DNA of 64,000 nt from positions 1,178,001 to 1,242,000 of the forward strand of contig NZ_PRDM01000002.1 of NCBI RefSeq assembly GCF_015182285.1, read 5' to 3'. Source of the stretch: Flavobacterium hungaricum. GTDB taxonomy: Bacteria > Bacteroidota > Bacteroidia > Flavobacteriales > Flavobacteriaceae. Below the pieces are notes generated by a model. The model saw only the letters and a list, made by a program, of their open reading frames with translations. It was not told the origin of the DNA and searched no databases. Positions 56,402 to 64,000 of this stretch are shown one piece after another. How positions within the stretch are numbered: the first letter of the stretch is position 1; every line of letters begins with the position of its first letter. Position numbers and translations under genes: made by a program.

Positions 56402-56701
56402 CTATTTAATTTTTCTTTTTGCCGGGTTTTGACGATTGTCCCAAAAAGATAGTATCTCGATTTGACTATTATTAATTTCATAAAAAATCAAATAAATTTT
56501 CATTGGAATAACCCGGGTAATTTTATTGGAAGTAAGCCTTCCTATAAACTCATTATTAGAAAGAGTTTCTAATAAATCTTCAACCTCTTCAAGAATTTTT
56601 AAGCTGTAATCAGAATTTTCATTTCTAAGAGCATAAAATTGAAGAACATTAGAAAATTCAAGTTTGGCAAGATCAGACCAGATTATTTCTTTTTTAACCA
56701 T
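56402..56701 (-). CDS. RelE/ParE-family toxin
   Basis: 99 residues. VKKEIIWSDLAKLEFSNVLQ opens like the ParE/RelE fold. The end EIINNSQ-type strand, ILSFWDNRQNPAKRK, carries the conserved W-D-x-R-x-x-P pattern. Such toxins inhibit gyrase or cut mRNA on the ribosome. It overlaps the upstream antitoxin gene by 19 bases, the usual antitoxin-first order. Confidence 0.85.
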   Translation of the reverse strand: MVKKEIIWSDLAKLEFSNVLQFYALRNENSDYSLKILEEVEDLLETLSNNEFIGRLTSNKITRVIPMKIYLIFYEINNSQIEILSFWDNRQNPAKRKIK

Positions 56702-56919
56702 TCTCTCATTTCTGAAATTACATCTTCATTTTTATGAAAATCACCATTTTTTATTTGATTTCGGCTTGTTTCAATAGAAGATTGCTGTTCAAGATTTAAT
56801 TCATATAGAGACTGTTCGGAAGAATCAAAAATAGTTTGAAGCGCTTTTAAAAAATTCATGTCTTTTGAATCTCTAATTCTTGAGATCAAATTTTCTTTTA
56901 TTTGTGCTGTCATGTCCAT
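56683..56919 (-). CDS. Antitoxin of the RelE/ParE pair
   Basis: 78 residues. Small and charged, opening MDMTAQIKENLISRIRDSKD, then a helical DNA-binding-like part and a tail ISEMREWLKKK that would wrap the toxin. Its exact family cannot be named. It is first gene of the pair, and its last 19 bases overlap the toxin gene. Confidence 0.78.
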   Translation of the reverse strand: MDMTAQIKENLISRIRDSKDMNFLKALQTIFDSSEQSLYELNLEQQSSIETSRNQIKNGDFHKNEDVISEMREWLKKK

Positions 56920-56975
56920 ATCAAATTCTTTTAATACTCAAAATTAAAGATTTCTTTTCAAAGTAGTACTAATAA

Positions 56976-58694
56976 TTATACTTTTAACGAAAACCAAAAA
57001 GTACTTCCCAATCCTAAATTACTCTCAACTCCAACATTTCCATTTTGAGCCTCAATAAATTCTTTGCTAATTGCTAAACCCAATCCCGTTCCGGATTTCT
57101 GACTTCCCGGAACCTGAAAATATTTATCGAAAACTTTGTCTTTGTATCGCGTGTCAATTCCTTTTCCGGTGTCGATAACCTGAAATATAATTTGGTTGTT
57201 TTCTTTTTTTAGTTTGATGATAATCGTACTTTTTTCAGAAGAATACCGAATCGCATTCGATAAATAATTAATTAAAACCCAGCCCGTTTTTTCGCTGTCG
57301 GCTTTTACATCTTGCAGATCTTTATCGGCATCAATCAACAGGTTTATTTGTTTTTGATCGGCTTGAACTTTTACAGCTTCAACGGCATAATTTACAATTT
57401 CGTGCGGATTGCTTTTTTCAATATTCAGCTGAATATTTCCGGTTTCTAATTGAGACAGATTAAGCAATTCTCCCGTAATTTTCAATAAGCGCTGACTGTC
57501 ATCTTTTATGCTTTCTACCAATTGTTTTTGGTCGTCGTTCATGTCGCCCGTTTTAGCATTTTCAAGCAATTGAAGACTTAGTTTTATAGAAGCAATAGGT
57601 GTTTTTAATTCATGCGAAACGGTCGCAATAAAGTTGGTTTTGGCAAAATCAAGTTCTTTAAAAAGCGTAATGTTTCTCAGAATAATCACATCTCCAATAT
57701 TAATTTCTTTTTCTTCGCCTGTTGGAATTATGGTAATATTCAGAATTTCTTTTTCAAAATAACTTTCTTTTCCGTGCGCATAAATTTTAAGTGGCTGCTT
57801 TTTAGGAGAATCTGCATCCTCTTTTAAAATCAAAGAACGAATCAAATCATTCGACAAAGCTAGAGTAGAAGCCGATTTCCCGATAACATCTTCCAGTTTC
57901 AGACCAACAATTTTCAAGGCTTCATCATTGGCAAACAAAACAATTCCTTCATTATCCAAACCAATAATAGGATCGTGCATATTATTGATTAAAGTTTCCA
58001 GTCGTTTCTTTTCGAAAAAGAGTTTATACAAATTACTATCATTATATTCCTGAAGTTTTTGCGCCATCGTATTAAACGATTTTGCTAAATCACCGTATTC
58101 GTTGTGATTGGTAAAATGTACGCGTTCTGAATAATTTTTATTGGCAATTTCCTTAATACTCAGTGTCAATTCTTTAATAGGATTCGCAATATTATTGGGT
58201 AGATTGACTAGTAAATTAAAGGCAATTAAAAAGCATAAACTTCCCACAATAGCAATCCATAAATTAGCATTTTCTGCGGTAAGTTTGGCGATATCGCTTT
58301 TCTGTTTTATGGCATCGAGATTCAACTTCATAATCGCAAAAATATCTTGCCTGATTTGCGTTTTTACAGTTTCATCGGCACTATTTTTTTCTAAAAGAGC
58401 AAAACTTTTCTCCAGATTCGCAGTTGCTTCTTTTTCGCCCGGCTCGGTTACATTTTGCGTTTGTTTTTCAAGATATTCTCTGAAAACATGAATATTATTA
58501 TCAGGGCTCGCTTTAATTTCATCCAAAGACAAAATCATATTTCGCGAATATTCCAGCGTATTATAATTCGCTTTTAGAATATTCTCTGTGTCTGCTTTTA
58601 TCAAAAAAACAGAATAACCGCTAACTAACGAAAGTATAATAATCATTAGAAACAACAATCCAACCCCCAGATTTAATTTGGTTTTAATTCTCAT
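56976..58694 (-). CDS. HAMP-PAS histidine kinase of the kdp cluster
   Basis: 572 residues with two membrane helices (about 10-33 and 145-165), a HAMP domain (167-217) and a PAS domain (about 230-345, MHDPIIGLDNEGIVLFANDE). HisKA has His361 in ATVSHELKTPIASIKLS. HATPase_c shows NYLSNAIRYSS, VIDTGKGIDTRYKD and GTGLGLAISKEF. It follows the KdpD sensor gene in the same transcript, so it probably supplies the kinase module that is fused to KdpD in E. coli. Response regulator not present in the window. Confidence 0.9.
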   Translation of the reverse strand: MRIKTKLNLGVGLLFLMIIILSLVSGYSVFLIKADTENILKANYNTLEYSRNMILSLDEIKASPDNNIHVFREYLEKQTQNVTEPGEKEATANLEKSFALLEKNSADETVKTQIRQDIFAIMKLNLDAIKQKSDIAKLTAENANLWIAIVGSLCFLIAFNLLVNLPNNIANPIKELTLSIKEIANKNYSERVHFTNHNEYGDLAKSFNTMAQKLQEYNDSNLYKLFFEKKRLETLINNMHDPIIGLDNEGIVLFANDEALKIVGLKLEDVIGKSASTLALSNDLIRSLILKEDADSPKKQPLKIYAHGKESYFEKEILNITIIPTGEEKEINIGDVIILRNITLFKELDFAKTNFIATVSHELKTPIASIKLSLQLLENAKTGDMNDDQKQLVESIKDDSQRLLKITGELLNLSQLETGNIQLNIEKSNPHEIVNYAVEAVKVQADQKQINLLIDADKDLQDVKADSEKTGWVLINYLSNAIRYSSEKSTIIIKLKKENNQIIFQVIDTGKGIDTRYKDKVFDKYFQVPGSQKSGTGLGLAISKEFIEAQNGNVGVESNLGLGSTFWFSLKV

Positions 58695-58725
58695 AATTTT
58701 AATTTTTGTAAAATGTTGGTTGTGA

Positions 58726-58768
58726 GATGTAAAATGTATTTCACAAAGATCATTTCACATTTTACATC
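58726..58768. repeat. Inverted repeat between kdpD and the kinase gene
   Basis: GATGTAAAATG (58726-58736) and CATTTTACATC (58758-58768) form an 11-bp stem inside the 81-base gap. Flanks repeat TGTAAAATG and TTTCAC words. Confidence 0.6.
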
Positions 58769-58775
58769 AAACATT

Positions 58776-59900
58776 TCACGATAATATAACAAGATCAACA
58801 TTTGATAAAGACAGTTTATTTAGCAAACGCCTGAAAATTGTTGTAGACAAAATTACTTTAAATAAATTCAAATGCGGTTTCCCGATACATACAGTTGTAA
58901 TTTGTTTTTCTTCGGCGGTAATCAAAATCGCATCGGCAATATTTTTGTTTTCTAATTTAATAACTTCTGCGCCCAATTGTACGGCGAGTTTAAAATTATT
59001 AATTAAATGTCTTTGTTTGTCTAAAGCAATTTTGGTACTGCTTTCTTGCGGTGTTTCTACATACAAAACATACCACGATCCGTTGTAATAACTGGCTAGT
59101 CGTGCTGCTTTTCTAATCACAATTTTAGCCGTTTTATCATTACTGCTAATGCAGGCCAATAATTTTTCATGTCTTAAAGCATGAAGATTCGGAACTTCAT
59201 TCTCAACTTTTCGAACGACTTGACTCGCTACTTCTTTCAAAGCCAGTTCTCGAAGTTGAAGAATTTGTTCCGATTTAAAAAAGTTCGTCAAAGCCGTCTG
59301 AATTTTATCCGGAGTATAAATTTTTCCTTCTTTCAAACGCGCAATCAAATCTTCAGAAGACAAATCGATATTGACTACTTCATCTGCCAATCGCAAAACA
59401 TTATCTGGAATTCGTTCCTGAACATCAATGTTTGTAATACGCTTTACATCCTCATTTAAACTTTCAATATGCTGAATATTAACTGCTGAAATAACATTAA
59501 TTCCAGCTTCCAGAATTTCTAAAACATCCTGCCAGCGTTTTTCATTTTTGCTTCCTTCAATGTTTGTGTGTGCCAGTTCATCTACAATAACCACTTCTGG
59601 ACGAAGATTTATTATAGCCTGAACGTCGAGTTCTTCCAATTCTTTCCCTTTATAAAAAATGGTCCGTCTCGGAATTATCGGCAAACCCGCTAATAATTCA
59701 TGCGTTTCCTTTCGCATGTGCGTTTCGATGTAGCCAATTTTTACATCGATTCCGTTTTTCAATAACGAATGCGCTTCCTGAAGCATACGAAAAGTTTTGC
59801 CCACACCGGCGCTCATCCCAATGTAGATTTTAAACTTCCCTTTTCTTGATTTCTGAATTAAATCGAGAAAGTGCTGTGCGTTATTATTTTCTTCTTTCAT
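58776..59900 (-). CDS. kdpD: KdpD sensor protein lacking kinase domain (KdpD domain + Usp)
   Basis: About 374 residues from the ATG at 59900 (MKEENNNAQHFLDLIQKSRK). A GTG 12 bases earlier is in frame but lies in a repeat element. Walker A is GMSAGVGKT and Walker B is VVIVDELAHTNIEGS; with VKIGYIETHMRKETHELLAG these mark the KdpD osmosensitive sensor domain. A universal-stress-protein-like domain follows (KLLACISSNDKTAKIVIRKA onward, ending SNVDLVILS). The membrane spans and the histidine kinase of E. coli KdpD are absent; the adjacent HAMP-PAS kinase fills that role. Position in the kdp cluster confirms the call. Confidence 0.92.
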   Translation of the reverse strand: MKEENNNAQHFLDLIQKSRKGKFKIYIGMSAGVGKTFRMLQEAHSLLKNGIDVKIGYIETHMRKETHELLAGLPIIPRRTIFYKGKELEELDVQAIINLRPEVVIVDELAHTNIEGSKNEKRWQDVLEILEAGINVISAVNIQHIESLNEDVKRITNIDVQERIPDNVLRLADEVVNIDLSSEDLIARLKEGKIYTPDKIQTALTNFFKSEQILQLRELALKEVASQVVRKVENEVPNLHALRHEKLLACISSNDKTAKIVIRKAARLASYYNGSWYVLYVETPQESSTKIALDKQRHLINNFKLAVQLGAEVIKLENKNIADAILITAEEKQITTVCIGKPHLNLFKVILSTTIFRRLLNKLSLSNVDLVILS

Positions 59901-59908
59901 AGTTTTTG

Positions 59909-60088
59909 CCACAAAGGCGCTAAGACACTAAGTTTTTTAGCCACAGATTGCACAGATTAAAAGGATTTTTAAATGTCTTTGTGTAGGTTTATTTGCCACG
60001 AATTACACAAATTTCCACGAATTATATTTAAATAAAAATTTGTGTAATTCGTAGCGAAAAAAATCCCTCCAATCTGTGTAATCTGTGG
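59909..60088. repeat. Nested inverted repeats between porin and kdpD
   Basis: The outer arms are CCACAGATTGCACAGATT (59941-59958) and AATCTGTGTAATCTGTGG (60071-60088). The inner arms are GCCACGAATTACACAAATTT (59995-60014) and AAATTTGTGTAATTCGTAGC (60036-60055). Before them stands GCCACAAAGGCGCTAAGACA. These are words of the dispersed Flavobacterium repeat family, and the arms would fold into one long double hairpin in the operon mRNA. Confidence 0.8.
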
Positions 60089-60099
60089 CAAGAATATTT

Positions 60100-61179
60100 C
60101 TAGAAACTAATCGCCAGCGAACTCGTTACAAACGTATTCGTATCCGTTGGAAGATTATCTTTATTGGTGAAGATTTGATCTTTACTTGAAAGATTTCTTG
60201 CTTCAATTCTAAACATAACATTATCAGTAACTAAGTAATCAAAGTTAGCCGAAAATCCGTAAGTTTTAAAACCATTTGGTGTTTCAGTTGCGATAATTAC
60301 ACCTTTTTCATCGCTGTAATATTCACCGCGCGCTGCAAGCTGAATTTTATCTGTTGGTTTGTATTGTAGAATCAAAACTGGCGAAAACCAAGTATCATAT
60401 TTTTTACTGCTTTTAGCCGATTGTTGTGATCCAACATCAAAACCAGCAGTTACGTTTGTTTTCTCCGTTACTTTAAACTGTCCGTAAAAATTATTAAAAT
60501 AACGCCATTTTTTATCAATATCCGGCTGCTCATTTCCAACATAAGTGCTCCAGTTCAAAACAACTTTATCAGACGGTTTGTAAGTAACCTGAGTTCCAAA
60601 AGCAGGCGTCTGATTGCCTTCTACTTTTTCAATTCGCTGCCAGCCGTTTAAGTACATTCCTGCCAAATACCATTCTCCAGATTCTGAGGTATAACCAATT
60701 TTAACTCCCGTTTCATAATAAGGAGAATTCTCAGCCAAAATACTTCTCGTTAAAGTCTGGCAGTCTTTGCCAATGGCGCTTTCAAAACCAATATGCGACG
60801 GCATAATCCCCGCATCAATCCACAAATTATGAGTCGATGAAATCTTTACACCCACATTTGCTTCGTAAACATTTTTCAACAAACCCTGCTCGGCAGCCAT
60901 ATTATATTCGGCATACGTTCCCGCCATCAAGGCAAAATTCCCCCGAATATTTTCTTTCGAATAATTCACTTTTGCCATACCCAAATTCAGGTTTACCTCG
61001 TTGCTTTTATTGTAACTGTAAAAAAAGTTTGGCCGTGTATGATCTTCCGGTTTCCCGAAATCATAGCTGTAATAAGCGTCTACATATCCTGAAAATGTAA
61101 ACGGACTTTTTGATTCTTCTTGTGCGTGTAAATTGCTAAAACCAAAAGCGATTAAAGCAGTAAGTATTATTTTTTTCAT
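60100..61179 (-). CDS. Outer-membrane porin (BBP2-like beta-barrel) of the kdp cluster
   Basis: 359 residues with signal peptide KKIILTALIAFGFSNLHAQE. The mature protein opens SPFTFSGYVDAYYSYDFG and alternates polar and aromatic residues in roughly 16 strands, ending TSSLAISF with the terminal Phe of outer-membrane barrels. It resembles the putative beta-barrel porin-2 (OmpL-like) group. Between kdpC and kdpD, it may provide an outer-membrane path for potassium; the link is from context only. Confidence 0.83.
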   Translation of the reverse strand: MKKIILTALIAFGFSNLHAQEESKSPFTFSGYVDAYYSYDFGKPEDHTRPNFFYSYNKSNEVNLNLGMAKVNYSKENIRGNFALMAGTYAEYNMAAEQGLLKNVYEANVGVKISSTHNLWIDAGIMPSHIGFESAIGKDCQTLTRSILAENSPYYETGVKIGYTSESGEWYLAGMYLNGWQRIEKVEGNQTPAFGTQVTYKPSDKVVLNWSTYVGNEQPDIDKKWRYFNNFYGQFKVTEKTNVTAGFDVGSQQSAKSSKKYDTWFSPVLILQYKPTDKIQLAARGEYYSDEKGVIIATETPNGFKTYGFSANFDYLVTDNVMFRIEARNLSSKDQIFTNKDNLPTDTNTFVTSSLAISF

Positions 61180-61370
61180 TTTTGTGGTATTCTATTATTT
61201 ATTTGTAGATTTTTTAGGAGCTATTTCCCGCTATCCGTTTCAATCTTTTCCTGGCTAAAGAAGCCAGAAAAAGGATTTCCACTACTATCGGGGCTAGGGC
61301 ATTTGGGGTAAAAAAGGCGTTTTTGTTTTCTGCAAGGTTTTTAAAATCTTGTAGATATTTAATTTTATAA
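61180..61370. other. Intergenic spacer upstream of the porin gene
   Basis: First part of a 489-base gap between kdpC and the porin gene. It holds GGCTAAAGAAGCC-type small hairpins (around 61250-61270) and AT-rich sequence; no gene seen. Confidence 0.4.
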
Positions 61371-61446
61371 TTTAGTTTTTATCGCTTAGTTTGTCATTTC
61401 GACGAAAGAGAAATCTTCGCAAGAAGCTCCGCAAAGAATATCAAAT
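61371..61446 (+). repeat. 76-base direct repeat, copy 1
   Basis: It begins TTTAGTTTTTATCGCTTAG, continues with GTCATTTCGACGAAAGAGAA, and ends with CGCAAGAAGCTCCGCAAAGA plus ATATCAAAT. It differs from copy 2 by one T and one base (AAAGAG against AAGGAG). It holds the small hairpin CTTC-GCAA-GAAG. Confidence 0.9.
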
Positions 61447-61457
61447 TAATTTTAAAG

Positions 61458-61532
61458 TTTAGTTTTATCGCTTAGTTTGTCATTTCGACGAAGGAGAAAT
61501 CTTCGCAAGAAGCTCCGCAAAGAATATCAAAT
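61458..61532 (+). repeat. 75-base direct repeat, copy 2
   Basis: Nearly identical to copy 1, which ends 11 bases earlier. It contains the left arm (61477-61505) of a perfect 29-bp inverted repeat with 61550-61578. Confidence 0.9.
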
Positions 61533-61549
61533 CTGTGACGATCTAGCAA

Positions 61550-61578
61550 CGAAGATTTCTCCTTCGTCGAAATGACAA
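61550..61578 (-). repeat. Inverted partial copy of the repeat
   Basis: 29 bases exactly complementary to 61477-61505, separated by 44 bases. The RNA would form a 29-bp stem, far longer than a normal terminator. Words such as GACGAAGGAGAAATC recur widely in Flavobacteriaceae intergenic DNA (general knowledge). Confidence 0.9.
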
Positions 61579-61594
61579 GAATGCGCATAGAAAA

Positions 61595-61668
61595 CCTTAG
61601 TATCTCAGAACCTTAGTATCTCAGTATCTTAGAGTCTCAGAACCTTAGAACCTTAGCATCTTAGAGTC
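61595..61668 (+). repeat. Short array of CTTAG/CTCAG units
   Basis: Nine units of 7-9 bases (CCTTAGTAT, CTCAGAA, CCTTAGTAT, CTCAGTAT, CTTAGAGT and so on), with core CT(T/C)AG and a mean period near 8. It runs directly into the stop codon region of kdpC. Units of the same type occur between kdpB and kdpC. Confidence 0.8.
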
Positions 61669-62220
61669 TTACCTAAGCGCATCCAGCGCTACATTCAATT
61701 CCAAAACATTAACCGTTTCCGGACCAACAACTGCAGTATTAATTTTAGATTCAACCAAAGCTTTTACTTTAGCTTCATCCAGTTTTCTTTCTTTAGCAAT
61801 TCGTTTTACCTGAATCAAAGCGCCTTGCGGAGAAACATTCGGATCTAAACCACTTCCTGAAGCGGTAACCATATCTGATGGAATATCAGATTTTTTCAAA
61901 TAGGGGTGAACCAATAAAAGTGTATCAATTCTTTTTTGAACCAAAGCCAAATATTCGGCATTACTCGGACCTTTGTTACTTCCAGCACTTCCGGCAGCAT
62001 TATAGTCAACGGCAGAAGGTCTTCCCCAGAAATAATTCGACTTATCGAATTTCTGACCAATTTTTTGATAACCAACCACTTTTCCGTTAACCGAAATCGT
62101 TTCTCCTTTTCCTTGATTTGGAGCAATTTGTGCGATTCCGTAAATCGCAAGAGGATAAATAACCGCAAATAAAATCAAAGTAAATACGGTAAGTTTTAAT
62201 AGTGAAAATAGATTTTTCAT
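61669..62220 (-). CDS. kdpC: Potassium-transporting ATPase subunit KdpC
   Basis: 183 residues. One N-terminal membrane helix (LLKLTVFTLILFAVIYPLAI) is followed by a periplasmic domain with the family motifs YFWGRPSAVDYNAAGSAGSN, DIPSDMVTASGSGLDPNVSP and AVVGPETVNVLELNVALD. KdpC is the small catalytic chaperone of the KdpFABC high-affinity K+ pump. It lies between kdpB (96 bases, with a repeat) and the porin. Length normal. Confidence 0.96.
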   Translation of the reverse strand: MKNLFSLLKLTVFTLILFAVIYPLAIYGIAQIAPNQGKGETISVNGKVVGYQKIGQKFDKSNYFWGRPSAVDYNAAGSAGSNKGPSNAEYLALVQKRIDTLLLVHPYLKKSDIPSDMVTASGSGLDPNVSPQGALIQVKRIAKERKLDEAKVKALVESKINTAVVGPETVNVLELNVALDALR

Positions 62221-62236
62221 TTTTTTTATTTTTAGA

Positions 62237-62306
62237 GGTTCTAAGGGACTAAGGCTCTAAGGGACTAAGAAAAAAAACTTAGGACCTTAGTATCTTAGAA
62301 CCTTAG
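62237..62306. repeat. Imperfect inverted repeat of CTAAG units between kdpB and kdpC
   Basis: The left arm is GGTTCTAAGGGACTAAGG, followed by CTCTAAGGGACTAAG. The right arm starts CTTAGGACCTTAGTATCTTA and ends GAACCTTAG. The arms are complementary with a few mismatches around a run of A. Same unit family as 61595-61668. Confidence 0.75.
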
Positions 62307-62316
62307 CAACTTTTTT

Positions 62317-64000
62317 TTACATAAATAGTGCTACTAGTAAATCAATAACTTTAATTCCGATGAAAGGAACGATCAAGCCGCCAAGACCATAAATCAAAAG
62401 ATTTCTTTTTAAGATCGCACTGGCTCCAATTGGACGATAATCAACACCTTTCAGCGCAAGCGGAATCAAAATTGGAATAATAACCGCGTTGAAAATTACA
62501 GCCGATAAAATGGCACTTTCAGGACTATGCAAATGCATAATATTCAAACCTTGCAACGCAGGAATCGCAGTAATAAAAAGAGCAGGAACAATAGCAAAAT
62601 ATTTCGCAACGTCATTTGCAATAGAAAAAGTAGTTAAAGTACCTCGAGTCATTAAAAGCTGTTTTCCAATTTCAACAATCTCAATTAATTTCGTTGGGTC
62701 ATTGTCAAGATCGACCATGTTTCCGGCTTCTTTTGCAGCTTGAGTACCGCTGTTCATGGCAACTCCAACATTCGCCTGAGCAAGGGCAGGAGCATCATTT
62801 GTTCCGTCACCCATCATGGCAACCAGTCTTCCTTCGGCCTGTTCTTTTCTAATGTAATTCATTTTATCCTCAGGTTTAGCTTCGGCAATAAAATCATCAA
62901 CTCCGGCAGCTTCTGCAATAAATTTAGCCGTAAGCGGATTATCTCCCGTAACCATAACCGTTTTGATTCCCATTCTGCGCAAACGCTCAAAACGCTCTTT
63001 CATTCCGGTTTTTATAATATCCTGAAGCTCGATAACACCTTGAACTTCATTGTTTTTAATTACTACCAATGGTGTTCCTCCGTTAGACGAAATTGTAATA
63101 ACTTGCTGTGCAGTATCTTCAGGGAAAGCATTTCCGGCTTGCTGTGCAATATTTTTTGCTGCATCCTGTGCGCCTTTTCTAATATTGGTTCCGTCTTTTA
63201 ATACTACTCCAGAAGTTCTTGTTTCAGCTGTAAATTTTATACTATGTGAGATGTTTTCTGTAAGAAGTGAAATGTCTGATTGCATTTTACTATTTACATC
63301 TAAGATTTTACCTAACTCGAGAATACTTTTCCCTTCAGGAGTATCATCTGCAAGCGAACTCAAAACAGCTGATTTTACAAAATCATCAAAAGAAATGCCT
63401 TTTGTTGGATAAAAATTGGTTGCTTTTCTGTTTCCAATTGTAATTGTTCCGGTTTTATCCAAAAGCAGTACATCAATATCTCCGGCAGTTTCAACCGCTT
63501 TTCCAGATTTTGTAATTACGTTGGCACGTAAAGCTCTGTCCATTCCCGCAATACCAATCGCAGAAAGCAATCCTCCAATTGTAGTTGGAATTAAACATAC
63601 AAACAAAGCAATGAAAGCCGCAATCGTGATGGGTGCGTTGGCATAGTCGGCAAACGGTTTTAGCGTAACGCACACAATCACGAAGATTAAGGTAAATGCG
63701 GCTAATAAAATGGTTAGGGCAATTTCGTTTGGTGTTTTCTGACGGCTCGCACCTTCAACCAAAGCAATCATTTTATCCAAAAAGCTTTCGCCTGGTTCAG
63801 ATGTTACTTTTACCTTAATTTTATCTGATAATACTTTTGTTCCTCCGGTTACAGATGACTTATCACCTCCCGCTTCCCGAATTACAGGAGCACTTTCCCC
63901 GGTAATGGCACTTTCGTCGATCGTAGCCAGACCTTCGATAATTTCACCATCAGCAGCAATTAAATCACCGGCTTCGCAAACGAAAATATCGTCTTTTTTT
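62317..64000 (-). CDS. kdpB: Potassium-transporting ATPase ATP-binding subunit KdpB, N-terminus cut by window end
   Basis: The open frame runs to the window edge: about 560 of roughly 680 residues, with no true start in the window. The TGES loop ([12 protein letters not shown]), the phosphorylation site DKTGTITIG, the nucleotide-binding part [16 protein letters not shown], and [19 protein letters not shown] are all intact, as in P-type ATPases. Membrane helices are at [20 protein letters not shown] and near the end. KdpB hydrolyses ATP for K+ uptake. The kdpA/kdpF genes should lie beyond 64000. Confidence 0.97.
   Translation of the reverse strand, partial: KKDDIFVCEAGDLIAADGEIIEGLATIDESAITGESAPVIREAGGDKSSVTGGTKVLSDKIKVKVTSEPGESFLDKMIALVEGASRQKTPNEIALTILLAAFTLIFVIVCVTLKPFADYANAPITIAAFIALFVCLIPTTIGGLLSAIGIAGMDRALRANVITKSGKAVETAGDIDVLLLDKTGTITIGNRKATNFYPTKGISFDDFVKSAVLSSLADDTPEGKSILELGKILDVNSKMQSDISLLTENISHSIKFTAETRTSGVVLKDGTNIRKGAQDAAKNIAQQAGNAFPEDTAQQVITISSNGGTPLVVIKNNEVQGVIELQDIIKTGMKERFERLRRMGIKTVMVTGDNPLTAKFIAEAAGVDDFIAEAKPEDKMNYIRKEQAEGRLVAMMGDGTNDAPALAQANVGVAMNSGTQAAKEAGNMVDLDNDPTKLIEIVEIGKQLLMTRGTLTTFSIANDVAKYFAIVPALFITAIPALQGLNIMHLHSPESAILSAVIFNAVIIPILIPLALKGVDYRPIGASAILKRNLLIYGLGGLIVPFIGIKVIDLLVALFM

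Noticed and set aside
61371..61672. Possible CRISPR array
   Set aside because: Only two long direct repeats with an 11-base gap plus very short degenerate units; no regular spacers and no cas genes.

Overview
The window reads as a chromosomal segment of a Flavobacterium (Bacteroidota), probably close to the F. johnsoniae group. The evidence is AT-rich DNA, promoters of the TTTG-N18/19-TAnnTTTG type, almost no Shine-Dalgarno sequences, RpoB/RpoC/EF-Tu of Bacteroidota type, DUF3467 behind rpoC, an exosortase-N/VIT pair, a separate KdpD sensor protein, and dispersed intergenic repeats. No phage, transposon or CRISPR was found.

Region 1 (1-14.7 kb, + strand) is the conserved information-processing block: the end of a XerC-type recombinase, hpf, tRNA-Thr(UGU), tRNA-Tyr, tRNA-Thr(GGU), tuf, tRNA-Trp, secE, nusG, rplK, rplA, rplJ, rplL, rpoB, rpoC and a DUF3467 gene. 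The order matches the E. coli thrU-tyrU-glyT-thrT-tufB / secE-nusG / rplKAJL-rpoBC order, with tRNA-Gly missing and tRNA-Trp added.

Region 2 (15-36 kb) is mixed housekeeping and envelope function: a secreted orphan, prfC, a lipoprotein alpha-amylase resembling the euryarchaeal GH13_7 type, a SurA-like chaperone/PPIase followed by a MoxR ATPase, a two-gene exosortase-N system (sorting enzyme plus its VIT-domain substrate with a PEP-type C-terminus), two unrelated-architecture aconitases in tandem (AcnB type and mitochondrial type), a pair of duplicated kelch proteins, and a LysM/NlpC-P60 cell-wall hydrolase.

Region 3 (36-46 kb) holds a histidine kinase/response regulator pair, a Tam-like methyltransferase, a DUF5958 protein, small lipoproteins (one with an apparent one-base deletion near its end), an APC permease, a secreted esterase next to an orphan secreted protein, and small membrane proteins.

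Region 4 (46-54 kb) is the most notable part: a five-gene co-directional DNA-repair island, dinB - DnaE-type polymerase - DEDDh exonuclease/GIY-YIG fusion - exonuclease III - AlkB-like dioxygenase. It is divergent from a LexA-like HTH/S24 self-cleaving regulator with all catalytic residues visible. It looks like a self-contained damage-inducible translesion and repair module.

Region 5 (54-64 kb) has small proteins, a GNAT, a PAP2 phosphatase, a RelE/ParE toxin-antitoxin pair and a reverse-strand kdp potassium-transport cluster: kdpB (cut by the window end), kdpC, an outer-membrane porin, a KdpD sensor protein lacking a kinase domain, and a separate HAMP-PAS histidine kinase. The kdp intergenic gaps are filled with long inverted repeats, a 76-base direct repeat and a short CTTAG-type array. 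Related repeats occur at several other intergenic sites in the window.
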